DNA of 64,000 bases, taken from assembly GCA_028023455.1 (NCBI GenBank), contig JAQFVV010000012.1:13468364-13532363 (forward strand). Direction: 5' to 3'. The stretch's first letter is position 1, and every line of letters starts with the position of its first letter. The notes under the pieces were generated by a model. It was not told the DNA's origin. It made no database searches and saw only the letters and a list, made by a program, of their open reading frames with translations. Below, piece after piece: positions 1-11,065 of this stretch. The DNA is from Epiperipatus broadwayi. Lineage: Eukaryota; Onychophora; Udeonychophora; Euonychophora; Peripatidae. A program made the position numbers and the translations under genes.

Positions 1-182
1 GAACGAGACTTACAAATGAAAGTCCAAAGATCTTTATGAGCCTCAAGTCTCATACATTCGCCGCACAAACATCTTTTTTCTTTCAGCAGGATGTTTTTCT
101 GCTGTAGAAATGTTACAGCACTGGCGGCTTCCATGTCTGGCAATTCCCATGTTTTCATATTTTCTGTTTTCGAATTTGCCAT
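1..182 (-). CDS. ISXO2/Merlin-like transposase, N-terminal part (runs off window)
   Basis: An open frame starts at an ATG at 182-180 and stays open for 60 codons to the window edge. Residues 38-43 carry a C-x-C-G-x2-C knuckle (CLCGEC) and a further Cys follows in FICKSR, resembling the N-terminal zinc ribbon of ISXO2-like (IS1595/Merlin) transposases, which bind the terminal repeats before the DDE catalytic domain. The preceding FLQQKNILLKEKR block fits the short helical lead-in of that family. The catalytic domain, if present, lies to the left of the window. About 580 bases upstream is a terminal sequence shared with the element at 40993-42820, which supports a DNA transposon rather than a host gene. 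The family call rests on 60 residues only. A domesticated ISXO2-like gene is the main alternative. Confidence 0.5.
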   Translation of the reverse strand, partial: MANSKTENMKTWELPDMEAASAVTFLQQKNILLKEKRCLCGECMRLEAHKDLWTFICKSR

Positions 183-760
183 ACTTTTTGTCTCGGAAAA
201 TTTCTCGCTAAAATGTGACTCAAAGCGTGATCTTTAAAATATTACGCTAACCCACTGTAATCGAAAATTTAGGAGGAATACAAATTTATGAGGAACAATT
301 ACGATACTGTTAAAATTGTTAAAATGTAACAGTACATAAATTCGTCTTAAAAAAAAAAGGCACCGATGAAAATTTAAATAAGTTTGACACGATCAAATTA
401 ACACACCCACGTACGATGTTGTTACATCAAATACATAACACAGCATTACGATATAGTGCGTGGCATAAACAACTACGGCATTTTCCTCTGCTATTAGCAT
501 CGGAAAAAGCCACACCGTTAGCCGCTAAGCCGAGTTAACATTCTTTCTAGATTTTATCGTAGAAAGAAGACTTAACTCCGAGTTAACAGTCTACCTTTTA
601 GCATAGAAAGAAGACTTAACTCAGAGTTAACAATCTTTCTAGGATTTATTTTAGAAAGAATGCTTAAAGGCTTGGGTGCGGCCGCGGAAACGGCATATTT
701 CTAGAAATTTAGCTAGAAATCGCGCCTCTAGTGGCTGACACGAAAGATCAGATGACAACC
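1..760 (-). mobile_element. Merlin-like DNA transposon, 5' part with hairpin-rich leader
   Basis: Read on the minus strand from 760, the sequence begins GGTTGTCATCTGATC and aligns by eye with the left end of the element at 40993 for about 300 bases. The leader contains imperfect hairpins at 481-507, 541-568, about 590-620, 632-660 and 697-720, each with a stem of the TTTCT/AGAAA type. Three of them sit in units of 44-48 bp beginning GAGTTAAC (532, 580, 624). The transposase frame follows at 182. The second terminus is outside the window, so target-site duplication cannot be tested here. Confidence 0.5.
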
Positions 761-1340
761 CAAAATTTTAATTGTGATTTTAATGATAATGAACGGGGAA
801 TGTGCTGAGAATATAAATTGTAATGGGAATTGAGCTTAAAGTTTCTTCTTGTTAACAACCACGAGTTTCCAAGAGTATTAGAATTATTATTTTTTAATGC
901 ATTCTCGATGTTCTCTTAGTCTATTGATTATTTATTAACCCATTCATTAGATATTATTATTAGAAACTATTAATAAGTTATTGAAATAAGATTTAGCCTC
1001 AATATTTGATTGAAGTTGCAATTTGGCGCCCTGGCAAATATGATTACGGATGTTCTATCCCATCATCATCGATCCTGAGAGAAGCTTTAGAGATAATGTT
1101 AGCTAAGAGTGGAGGAGCATCCATCCATTTGACTGAAAGGTTATAAGCAGCGCACAACATGGCCGCAAGTGTCTAAGAGCTGGAGTAAAAGCTTTATAAG
1201 TAGCGCATAACGTGGTTGCATGACCAAAAAGATTATAGTATATATATTGTAAAATAAAGTTTATTATTGAAATTTGTAAAATATGTGCAGTCAGTGCATT
1301 GTTATTGTTTTACCCGTAAACTGGAGCACTCTAGAAAATT
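761..1340. other. Possible LTR-like/PBS-like remnant, no gene
   Basis: No coding frame is visible. At 1024-1031 the sequence TGGCGCCC follows a ..GCAAT context, as in many Ty3/Gypsy elements primed by tRNA-Lys, but similarity stops after about eight bases. A short degenerate duplication (motif TATAAGCAGCGCACAAC at about 1143 and TATAAGTAGCGCATAAC at about 1195) follows, then an AATAAA at about 1254. An LTR-element remnant is possible but unproven. Confidence 0.2.
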
Positions 1341-1810
1341 TATCTATCAAAAGAAAATGAATAGTAAATTACGTTAAGTAACAAAACTATTAAAATGTAA
1401 ATTGAGTCAGTTGCATGCAAACATGTGAATTGAAAAGAACTGTCAAGGTGATTGTAATGAAATTTCTTAAAAGGAAAAAAGGAGGACTAATTTTCCATTT
1501 CTAAACACTTGAAAGTGAAGAGCAAAATGACATAATGAAATGAAATAAGACAGCATCTGTTAATTATCTTTCAGGGAAAATAATTACAAATCAAGTATAC
1601 TTAAGTTATAGATATGAATGTATAAGAGTTAAGGAAACTCTAATTAAGGGACTGTCATATATATTTGCAGTGTGTAAAAATGAAGTAGTCCCATACACAA
1701 ACATGTTAGTAATTCCTTACTAAAGTATTATTATTTCAATCTATTATTTTATTTATCATTTATATTATATTAACATTTGTCAATACAGATTACCTAGTTA
1801 TAAGTCATTA
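1341..1810. other. AT-rich intron-like DNA
   Basis: I see no coding frame, splice-bounded island or recognisable repeat. Confidence 0.4.
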
Positions 1811-1955
1811 AAACAGACAAAACTCTCCATACAATAGTTATGAGCAAGCATAAGAAACAATGATCATGTGATACTAATTATAAGTTATTTTATACAATAG
1901 TTATGAGCAAGCATAAGAAACAATGATCATGTGATACTAATTATAAGTTATTTTA
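1811..1955. repeat. Deleted copy of the ~440-bp repeat, with 63-bp tandem duplication
   Basis: The segment starts with AAAACAGACAAAACTCTCC, the end motif of the repeats at 46.9, 47.3 and 52.6 kb, and continues directly into TTATGAGCAAGCATAAGAAA, which in those copies lies on the opposite arm. The internal part is therefore missing. A 63-base unit (1829-1891) is repeated at once (1892-1954) with no difference I can see. Confidence 0.6.
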
Positions 1956-2419
1956 TGTTATTTTACTTTGATGCTGACACAACTGGTAATATTAAGAATA
2001 TCCCCATGCACACAGCACTTAAATATATATGTATTCATTTTTACAAAAACTAAATATTTTTTTAAAAGATTTATTATTTGATACAAATTATTATAATTAA
2101 TAGTTTATTCTGAAATTTTAAATTATAATATAATATCAAATGATCCATATAGATTATGATTAAAGTAACATTCAGTCTGCATAATGCATTATAAATTATC
2201 AAAACTTATTTTGGAAAATAATAACAGCTAGGATATTATATAGTTGATTTAATGTCTTCTTTATCTTTTCAATACTCGATTTATTACAATAATTCTAATT
2301 TTTGCATTTTCTAAAAGCAGTTTTATTTTACTTTTTTGTACTGTTTCAGCAAAGCCTGCAGTCTTCATTAGAAATTTGTTTCAACTTTTATATACATACA
2401 TGATATGCGAAATGTTGAA

Positions 2420-2970
2420 ACATGCATTAGCAATATTCAAATTCAATTAAGTATCTGTTTTTAAAAAGTTTTATTTGTAACCAATTTAAAAAGTTTTCAT
2501 GCACTTTATAAATCTTTGCAATCTGCAAATTCTTCATTGATTCAAATAAATGGTTACCAAATGGAACCAAATCAAGACTCTTTTGTAAAACATCCTATTT
2601 CAAATTCAGCAGTTTTCATTGTTAAGCAAAAATTTGAGAAAAACCTTAGCTTGGAAAATGCAAACTAAAACTCCTCTTTTCATAATTTTAAAATGTTGAC
2701 TTGTTTTATTTTTGTTAGCCATGTAAGTTAAATATTAATATAGACTGATTGATATCTTTATGATCTGTTAGAAAAGTCAATATACAATTTTTTCCTTTAA
2801 ATCCCACAACTTACTAATGACATCTTACCTGAGAAATTTGGCAGAAATTCCAAAGTAGATGACATCTTCTTTCATAAGAAATTTGATAATTATATGTTGT
2901 GTAACATTACTGATATCTTTTGTTTTGACATTTGGGCTATAACTAATGAATATAATGGAAAAAAAATCTA
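2420..2970 (-). pseudogene. Degenerate mariner-like transposase remnant
   Basis: On the minus strand two islands resemble mariner transposase. Near 2960-2815 the peptide IIIKFLMKEDVIYFGISAKF resembles the N-terminal helix-turn-helix region. Near 2640-2430 DVLQKSLDLVPFGNHLFESM is followed by NFLNWLQIKLF, resembling the C-terminal DLAPSDYHLF block and the helices after it, with stop codons in between. The catalytic centre is mostly missing or unrecognisable, so this would be an old internally deleted copy. The N-terminal island also happens to be flanked by splice-like sites, but its phase does not fit the exon chain. Confidence 0.4.
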
Positions 2971-3702
2971 ATAAGTAGGAATGCAATCTTGATCATGTTT
3001 TGTTAATATATTCACATTCAGACAAATAATTTATGTATAGTAAAATAAAACTAAATTTTCATTCACATTTAAATCTTCTTAATATATAAAAGAAATGTCC
3101 CTGTATCAAGACTGAGTTAAATTCAATGGAATTTGGTTTTTTTTTTTTTCAAACAGTGGAAAATTAACAAACAAATTTTGAACTTTTTTCCATGGTAGCC
3201 AGTTCATACACATCTAGCCAAACAATTATTGGCTAGTAAATAAATATCTATATTCTAAGACTATTATTTAGCAGTTGACTAGCTTTGAAAGTAATATCTA
3301 TCTTTCAGTATTGCTCTGTGGAATGATTCCATAGTCATTGCCCTGAAGTGAAAATGTTCAAACTGTTTAATCCTTTTTATCCATATATAATATCAACAGT
3401 AAGTTCTTAGTCATAATTTGTAAGGGATTTATAAAATTAAAAGTATTTTTTAATTTTATTTAGAAGTTTTAATATAAATATCTAGAATAAAAAATGTGTA
3501 AAATATTTACTTTTAGATCATGATAAAAAGATTATGGCCTTAAAAAAAACTAATTCAAGCATTGCAAATATTAAATCATAATTCTTATGAGTATGTGTGA
3601 TAATTTGATTTTTAAAAAAAAAAAACTTTTTTTTTTCAGAAAAAAAAAACAAATTACTATTCTCCATGTATAATTTTCACATGCTTAATGTTTAATTAAT
3701 AC
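2971..3702. other. AT-rich intron-like DNA
   Basis: I see no recognisable feature other than homopolymer A/T runs, for example at 3135-3150 and 3610-3650. Confidence 0.4.
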
Positions 3703-3787
3703 CTGTTTTAATTTGGAAACAATTGTACGCATTTCAATTTGGAGACTTCTTTCTTGATGTTCTGCCCTTTCTCTCCCTTCCAACTCT
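3703..3787 (-). CDS. Internal exon of a coiled-coil protein gene (third of the phase-linked trio)
   Basis: This is an 85-base island on the minus strand. It is preceded by TTTTTTATTAG (acceptor) and followed by CAG/GTATT (donor). One frame is fully open (1 base + 28 codons) and reads ELEGRERAEHQERSLQIEMR.. ending VSKLKQ, charged and heptad-like, as in coiled coils; the other two frames contain stops. Its entry phase (one base) completes the codon left open by the exon at 23765-23863. Neighbouring DNA is far richer in A+T and in stops. I do not recognise the protein. A coding function is inferred from splice sites, phase and composition, without transcript evidence. Confidence 0.55.
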
Positions 3788-3822
3788 CTAATAAAAAATT
3801 TTAAATATAAATATTAATAATT

Positions 3823-3953
3823 AATTATAACAACCAAATACAAATATATATATATGTGTAATAATAATATAGTAATTTATATATTCTCACACATAAATTT
3901 GTAGTTAAAAATTAAGAATTAATTATAACAATCAAATACAATAATATATATAT
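3823..3953. repeat. Duplicated AT segment flanking the 2-kb insertion
   Basis: TAATTATAACAACCAAATAC at about 3823 recurs as TAATTATAACAATCAAATAC at about 3920. Each is followed by an (AT)n run. The second copy is interrupted by the segment 3954-6005 and resumes after it as ATATATATATGTAATAAT. Confidence 0.45.
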
Positions 3954-6005
3954 TATAACGATCGAAATGAAAGTGAAGATCGAATCTAACCGCAAAAACA
4001 ATATCTGCAACTACCAGGGCGCCATCTAGGCATTTGAGCCTAGAAAAATTTATAGAGTAGGCAGATACGTGCTGTTAAGATTCCACTTTATTTAAATATT
4101 CCGATCGTTAGCCCAAGTCACTAGCTCAGCGGAGACGCAGAGATAAAAATCTATAAATTTTATATCTTAAATATAAAAGAATAAAAGCCACTGCCAGAAA
4201 TTAACACATAAAAATATTTATTTACGCACATATAAAATAACATTTAAATTTTGAGGAATAAGTTTAACATTTTAGATTTTTATATTAACTTTTAATTTTA
4301 CATTTAACTAAGTTTCAATGAGTTTAATATTTTATTTAGATAGTCAAGTATGAATAGACTACATAGATCTGCATTTGAAAAGAAAATATTCTTCCCTGAT
4401 TTAACCTTAGGCAACAAATTTCACAACCAAACTGGCGCCAATCCATCTGATACATTCATGTATTCAATGTAGCATGATACGACAACACAAAATACTATAC
4501 TGTCAGGAAAGTACATCTGAACAATAAGTAGAAATAGAGAAGACATTGACTCTCCACCAACAGGAATGTGACATCTGTTGGCAAGTAGAACAATAAACAA
4601 AAAACTCCATAGGAATGGACTGCGGTCTTCTGCCGACTTACAAACCCATCCATAGGCAAACAGAGGGTGTGTGGCGTATATCTATAATCCTGCCCGTAGC
4701 GGACCTCATACTACATCTACAATTACACAAATATATCCAATCCATTGAACCAATTCAACTACGAAATGAATAACCTAAGATTACCCTCCCTTAATATAAC
4801 TTTACAAAACTATATAGCCATTCACGCCCGACTTAAATTTAACATTTAAATATGTTCGCACAGATGCATTTTATAAAATTTGTTTTAAAATGTTGAGTAC
4901 AGATCAGCTGCACAGATTCCACGGTCAAAAACATTCCAAATTAAATACAACCGATCAAAATACAAAGTCATCGATAAACGTCACTTGCATAGGGAATATA
5001 CAAATCCCATTAGCATTCATCGTAAGATGCTTGCAGTGATATCGTTGACATATATTCTAATCGAATGTGAAAACCATAACATTATCAACCGCTAACGAAT
5101 CTATGCAACGTCTATACCCAACCTAAATTTCATCATTTAAAATTTAAACAATAAACAATTTATACAATAAGAAAGAAAAAAAATGGAAATGATTTTTATC
5201 AATCGGAAAACATATAGAATTAAACATTATTAATTGATTTTAAACTTAAAAGTCAGATAGAAGTTCATAAGCTTGAACGAAAGTTCTTAGTTATTTTTAA
5301 ATTTAGAGTTCATGTCAATATAGCTTACAGTAGAAGAGTCCAGGTTCCTGTTTTTAATTCCCGCGACGTCTCCATTGGAAGATAATGTTCTGGAGGTAGC
5401 ATTAGCTGGTTCCATTCTTGTATCACAGTCTTTTCATTTTATATTTTTTTTAAAACAAAAAAAAAAAGAGAGATAACGGCAAGTGCGTCTTACCGTTCTC
5501 ATCAAATCAAGTCCAAAAAAAAACTATCTGGAACTCAATATTTCTCTTTTTATAGTCTATCTCCAGATTGAATGAACAAAGACGTCACTAATCCAAATTT
5601 TCGTTCGGGTCCGGGCTGAGGCTTGGTGCATCCATTGGTCAAGCTAATTTCTCTCTATTTTCTTATCTATCTTTCATCAGATCATTTTAATTATACAAGA
5701 GCCCAAAGCTAGCTTGCTTTTCAAACAATTTATAAACAATCATTTCCATTTACAGATTACAAGAATTAATTAATACTTGTTTTTATTTTTAAATCTTATA
5801 CTTTTTTTTTTTTATAAAAAAGTACGTTCAAATATTTATTTATTTGTTTTTTTTAAAAAAAAATATTTTTAAAGTTTGGCATCTGTGCGAATGTATATAC
5901 GTTTAACAAACATTTTAATTTTAGCGTTTAGTTTTTTACTTTTATTTGCGAACTTTTAAGTTTTTATTTTAAATTAATGTAACGACATATTTATATATCG
6001 TTACA
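3954..6005. mobile_element. Candidate ~2.05-kb insertion or solo LTR
   Basis: The segment interrupts the second copy of a duplicated AT-rich sequence. It begins TATAACGAT and ends ATCGTTACA, an imperfect inverted pair compatible with LTR-style TG..CA ends after one change. The last 28 bases (5979-6005) form a hairpin, TGTAACGA..TCGTTACA. The interior is less AT-rich than its surroundings but has no long open frame. TGGCGCC occurs at about 4432 but not at an end. A target-site duplication cannot be judged inside the (AT)n context. A solo LTR or a non-autonomous DNA element would both fit. Confidence 0.3.
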
Positions 6006-9000
6006 ATATATATATGTAATAATTAATAATACAGGGATTTATATGTATGTGAAAAATTGTGACAAGACCTACTCTTCATATTTGTGCCAGAAGATTAACA
6101 CACACTCTGCTATCAATAGACAGTTCTTCACTTATGGATAGGGCTTATTCTTTAAATAAAACAACAATTTTTGAATGCAATTAGAACTTGAATTTACTTT
6201 CTAGTACTTGTGTGAAGAGTAGTTCCTTCCACAATTTTATATATACAGTATATAAATCACTACATTATTAATTATTATATATATACAAACTAATAAGATT
6301 GTCCTAGATTATTAAAAATGAGAAACTTTCTCTTTCCTATGATATATAAATTGAAATTGTGCAAATAATATGTAAATTTAAAAATCAGGCTCATAAAAGT
6401 TCAATTTTACAATTGTTGGTTTATTTATAGAATAAGTTTTAACCATAGGTGACCACCTTAAAACAGTTATTGACAGAAAAGTACGTGTCAATTTGCTAGC
6501 GGATGTATAAAGATTAGTTCCTTCTACAATTTCACATAAATAAAATATATATCCATTTCATCATCATCACAATTAAAACATTTTCTTTTATTTGTTTTTA
6601 TATATAATGATTTATAATATTTTCTCATTATTTTACTGTTTTCATATATTATTGATTTTATGTTATTCTCTTGCATCCATAAAGTACATAAATGCTGCAG
6701 CCATATTATATTCTTTTTTTCTTTCTTTCATTGAGAATAATATAAATCATTACAAATGTTATAAATATGAATCATAAATAAAAATAAATTTAAACAAATT
6801 GTTTTATATTATAAAAAGTCCATACTTTTACATGGTAAATAATTTTGAAATAAATCATGATTGCTAATGCTTGTGCAGACATGTATATGGCTACTTAATA
6901 AAATATTATATTTAAGATTTTATATATTAGAAATATCTATTAATTAAAGTCACTGTCAAAATAAAAAATGGAAGGAGTGTAAGGGAATACATATAAGTGG
7001 ATTATATATATATCTATTACATTTATGCAACATTTATTTTGTAATGGTCAAGATTGTATAATCAGTCAAGACCGAAAGACCAAGCAGGGACTCTCAACCA
7101 GCAGACACAGGGTTACCCCAATGCTCCTAGTTTAAACTCCTACCTAGGCTTGCTAGTCTCAACCACCTAATTAACATCCTTGGTGTCATATAGCTTCCCT
7201 TCTTCATACAGCATATCTAGCTCAGGGTATGAACAGAAATTCTCTCGGGGTTCTTCTACCTATTCGGGATTGGTGCGCCTTAGCACATAATTATACATGT
7301 TGAGATCACATTGTTAATCATAATCCTATTCTATACAGTTAAATTATGGTTCCAACACATAGAAAACATACTCCTAATTAATCATAATAATAAAAGTTTA
7401 TTATAGGATTGAATATAATGAATAGATAGAGATAGTTTACAAGTTAATAAGACGATTTCATTGGCCTTTACATTATTATGGACAGAAGTAATGGCGGTTT
7501 ACATATTAGTGTGTGCCCAAATTAAACAATGTTTAATCTTAACAAATAACTATCAGTCATTATGGCTTTTGAGATACTAATTAATTGAAAGTGTAATATG
7601 ACAACAGCCAGATTTGATTCTCCAGTCATTGGGTAAAGTAAACAAATAATTTAAATATTGCAATTCTATTCTCATTATAATCACTGTCTATGATCATATT
7701 GAGTACTAATAGGATTTGAGATCGGCTAGGCGATCAAATGGTATGGTTCACCACTAAGGATGGATGTCCCTGGCCGCAGAGGTGCATCTGCTTCAGACCA
7801 TGGGTGCATTCAAGAGGGGAAGAGTGAAGATGTGATAAATCTAGGATTTGGGCCACAAGAAGTCTTCACCTTCCTGCTGAACCTAGACCGGTACTAATAT
7901 ATGGATTAGAAACCCAGACATGCAGCATCTGGTCTGCCCTTACACAGTTTGATCATATGACACATGAAACATACAAGAGATAATGGTAACAAGGTATAAT
8001 GATGACATGAACCAAAACAGCAAAGCCGGAAAGCAGGAATGCAAAATTTCAAGCATAATAATAATAATAAGATAACAAAATATCATGAATTTATTTTTAT
8101 TAACGAAAGTCTATCTGGATAATTACAAAAAGTTAGGATAGACTCATCACCCACTCATAAATAATATTCATTAATAAATCTTAACTTATAAGTCTTTAAT
8201 ATCGTAATATAGAATGTATGGGGAATACTATCACTCATAATGTCACTGGCTTGTGTTTACATTACCTATACACAAGTGTTTTAATTTACATATCATATAG
8301 GTAATGCAGTACAGATATTTAGATAATATTGCAGTATTGCCTTCACACAATAGACCCTTGATGATAACACTGAGGAATTATTAAATTTATTTTTTCCATT
8401 CATAAAATATATAATTGAAACTATAAATAGGATCATCTTTATTCTACCATGCAAGGTAAGGTGATTGATATAATACGTTTACATATACATTTTCTTTACA
8501 CATAAATTTAAGTATAAACTGACATTTAGATTAATCATAATAGGCAAACACAGTTTCTAAATGTTACATATCTAATTAAATTATAAACATTTGCCATCCT
8601 TCAGTAACAGAAAATATGATTTTTCAGAAATGTAATCATGAAATTTTATTTGATATGATGGGGGGGGGAGGGATAGTGAATATAGTGATAAGAAAGAAAT
8701 ATATTTACAATTTATTTTAATGCTTTCAGAGTTTTAAAACTGGGCGTCTTCCCAAACTCGCATTGTCCCAGGGAAACATTGAGAGTAGGGAAGCGTAAAT
8801 AACTCTATATTTAATTTTAACTCTCTCCATCATTCAAGTGAATGTAAATAAGATAAAATACAAAAAAAAAAAAAACTAATAGTTGCTGTGTCAAATATTT
8901 AAAGCCAGTAAAACCTCAACATATAAAATGTTATGTAAGATTTAGTAGGTTAAAACTGCGTAAATATAAAATATATGTAATTAATTAGTTACATAATTTA

Positions 9001-9044
9001 AAGAATGATCTAAGACATATTACCAGCTGGAATTCCTTCTTAGC
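6006..9044. other. AT-rich non-coding DNA with less AT-rich patches
   Basis: I see no supported gene. Patches at about 7040-7330 and 7700-8040 are richer in G+C and look like old repeats. The start of the first, GTAATGGTCAAGATTGTATA, resembles GTAATGGTCAGATTTGTATA at about 59950, suggesting a dispersed family. Short open frames such as the one at 6592 are hydrophobic low-complexity translations of AT-rich DNA. Confidence 0.35.
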
Positions 9045-9186
9045 AAACTATTGAATGGCTTCTTGGATGTAGGGATTGGCATGGTGATAACAGGTGATTG
9101 GATCTCAACAAAGGATGGAACTTTTAGACGCCCGCAGCCTGATGGCCGTGGGGAAGTGGATGGCTATTTACTCATGGTCACAGGTA
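9045..9186 (+). CDS. Unidentified coding-like island (candidate exon)
   Basis: About 140 bases are conspicuously G+C-rich and open in one plus-strand frame. The peptide includes FLDVGIGMVITGDWISTKDG followed by FRRPQPDGRGEVDGYLLMVT. It is preceded by TTCCTTCTTAG (9033-9043), an acceptor-like tract, and ends at CACAG/GTACTG, a donor-like site, near 9185. The composition (Gly, Asp, Trp, Pro) is unlike random translation of AT-rich DNA. I do not recognise the family. It could be a host exon on the plus strand, a retrocopy fragment or a transposon-derived piece. Confidence 0.3.
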
Positions 9187-10846
9187 CTGTATACATTTTA
9201 TATATATTTAAGTAGAGTCTTCTTATATGATCTTTCAATAAATGATTTCTATTAATCTTCAATAATTATGAGCTGCTCCCCTCTTATATATCCTCATCAT
9301 ACACCTGGCGTATATCGCGTAAGTTTCTTGATGGATTTCACTTTAATTTTCTCTAATTAATATTCCATCTTAATTTTACATCCGCAATCCTTCATGCCAT
9401 CAAATAGGTTTCCTGATCTTTGTTTCTATTCCTTATCTCACACCTTAAAATATGTGTAGATGCTTAAATGAGTTAAATTACAAATCTTTCATCCAATTGT
9501 TTCACCAGATTTGGAAATAAGGCACTTATATAACTTTAGTAATGACTTGTCTCAATTACCTAGTCTATCTCCCATTGTATAAAATACATTCCACTCCTAT
9601 TACTTAATTGATCATGCTCTTTGTCTAATAAAATACTTTTCTTTTTTTTTCTAAAAAAAAACTTAACTTAAAATGTAGTGTGATTTAAATAACTTTTAAA
9701 GAGGTCTAAATTGTACACACATGCAAGCATGTACTAATGTATGTGAATATATAGAAATATATAACATATGCTGGGAAATTATTTTAGGTTTGAACAAACA
9801 TGAAGCGAGCATATCTGCATGCAGATATGCACCACTTCAATATTAATAAACAATTTTAATTGTATAAATTTGTATTTTGTTGTGTTTATTAATTATTATT
9901 TTATTTACTTTTACATTATAATGTTGATATATAAATTGTAATATAAAAGTTAATTTTAGATTTTACCAAAAAAATAACTCGAGAGAGAAAAATTGTATTT
10001 ATAGTATGAATTAACAGAAAACTATAGTGCAAATGATTTAATAAAACCACTAGATTATCTGAATTGAAACAATTCATCTGTAGTTTACTATATAGACATA
10101 ATAATTTGTAATATTTAAATTAAAAACACTATTCTATTTAAGAGTAAAAAAAATTAAAAACTTCTGAAAAAACATATATAATAACAATACTAATCTGCAA
10201 ATAATATTCCAAACATTGAATACTATGAAGCTAATTACTATATATTGAAGCCTTCGCTAAAGTGTAAGCTACATGAATAAACAGAGAATGATTAAATATA
10301 GATAGTTTATGATTTTTTTTTTTTAAAAAAGAGAGAATTATAAGATTTTATATTTAAAACAGATAGACAAATTGAGTTGGAAAAAAAAATTGCTTCCATA
10401 TTTTTTCAGCTTTTAATTGAGATAATGATTAAGATCTATTTTTCCTCTCTTTAGAAAAAGTTATTTGTAAAAAAAAAAACTAGAGAAAATATTTTTTCTT
10501 TAAATAATTAAAACAGTAGTTACTTATATTTTCTCTGAGTTAAAATATAATTTAAAAAAAAAAAAATCAAATCAAGTTTTTATTTTGTTAATATTTGTTG
10601 AATAGTATAAAATTATTTCAAAATAATTAAGGCAGTAAATAAAAATTTTATACAAAATTGTTATCAAAAAAACCTAATCAAATTAAAGTTAATAGATTTG
10701 AATTTAATCAGATTAGATAGTTACATGTTTTAATTAATAATACTAATAAAAAATTACATAAGGTGAACCAGGGGCAGATATATCTTAGACAATGATCAGG
10801 TTTTTCTTATAAAAAAACCCTTAAAAATTTTAATATATTCATTTTG
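9187..10846. other. AT-rich non-coding DNA
   Basis: I see no genes. Homopolymer runs are common (for example about 9640-9660, 10313-10330 and 10555-10567). Confidence 0.4.
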
Positions 10847-11065
10847 GTAATAGTTTTAACAAGGCTGTAAACCTTAGCAATGAGCGTCTGAAAAAATTGT
10901 CACTAGGGACCTCTGTAGGTCTTTAAAACACATGCTTATGCTATGAAGAAAATTCTCTCTTTTCTTCATAGCATAAGCATGTGTTTTAAAGACCTACAGA
11001 GGTCCCTAGTGACGATTTTTTCAGACGCTCATTGCTAAGGTTTACAGCCTTGTTAAAACTATTAC
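10847..11065. repeat. Near-perfect hairpin (106-bp arms, 7-base loop), likely palindromic MITE
   Basis: Arms 10847-10952 and 10960-11065 are reverse complements along their whole length with a single mismatch that I can find (TTGTCAC against TCGTCAC), around a loop of seven bases. The outer bases are GTAATAGTTTTAACAAGG. The arms are less AT-rich than the flanks. A TA dinucleotide at each end would allow a mariner-type target duplication, but the palindrome makes this undecidable. There is no coding frame. Confidence 0.85.

Noticed and set aside
2815-2960. Minus-strand open stretch with TTATAG acceptor and CAG/GTAAG donor, looking like another exon
   Set aside because: The phase does not fit the exon at 3703-3787, and the peptide (IIIKFLMKEDVIYF..) with its neighbour at 2430-2640 fits a mariner transposase remnant better.
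4110-4150. TAGCTCAGCGG, an excellent tRNA box A match
   Set aside because: No box B or cloverleaf follows at the required distance.
6592-6777. 61-codon plus-strand frame, hydrophobic
   Set aside because: Ile/Phe/Tyr-rich translation of AT-rich DNA with no other support; the same applies to most short frames at 51608, 55535, 59620 and 63432.
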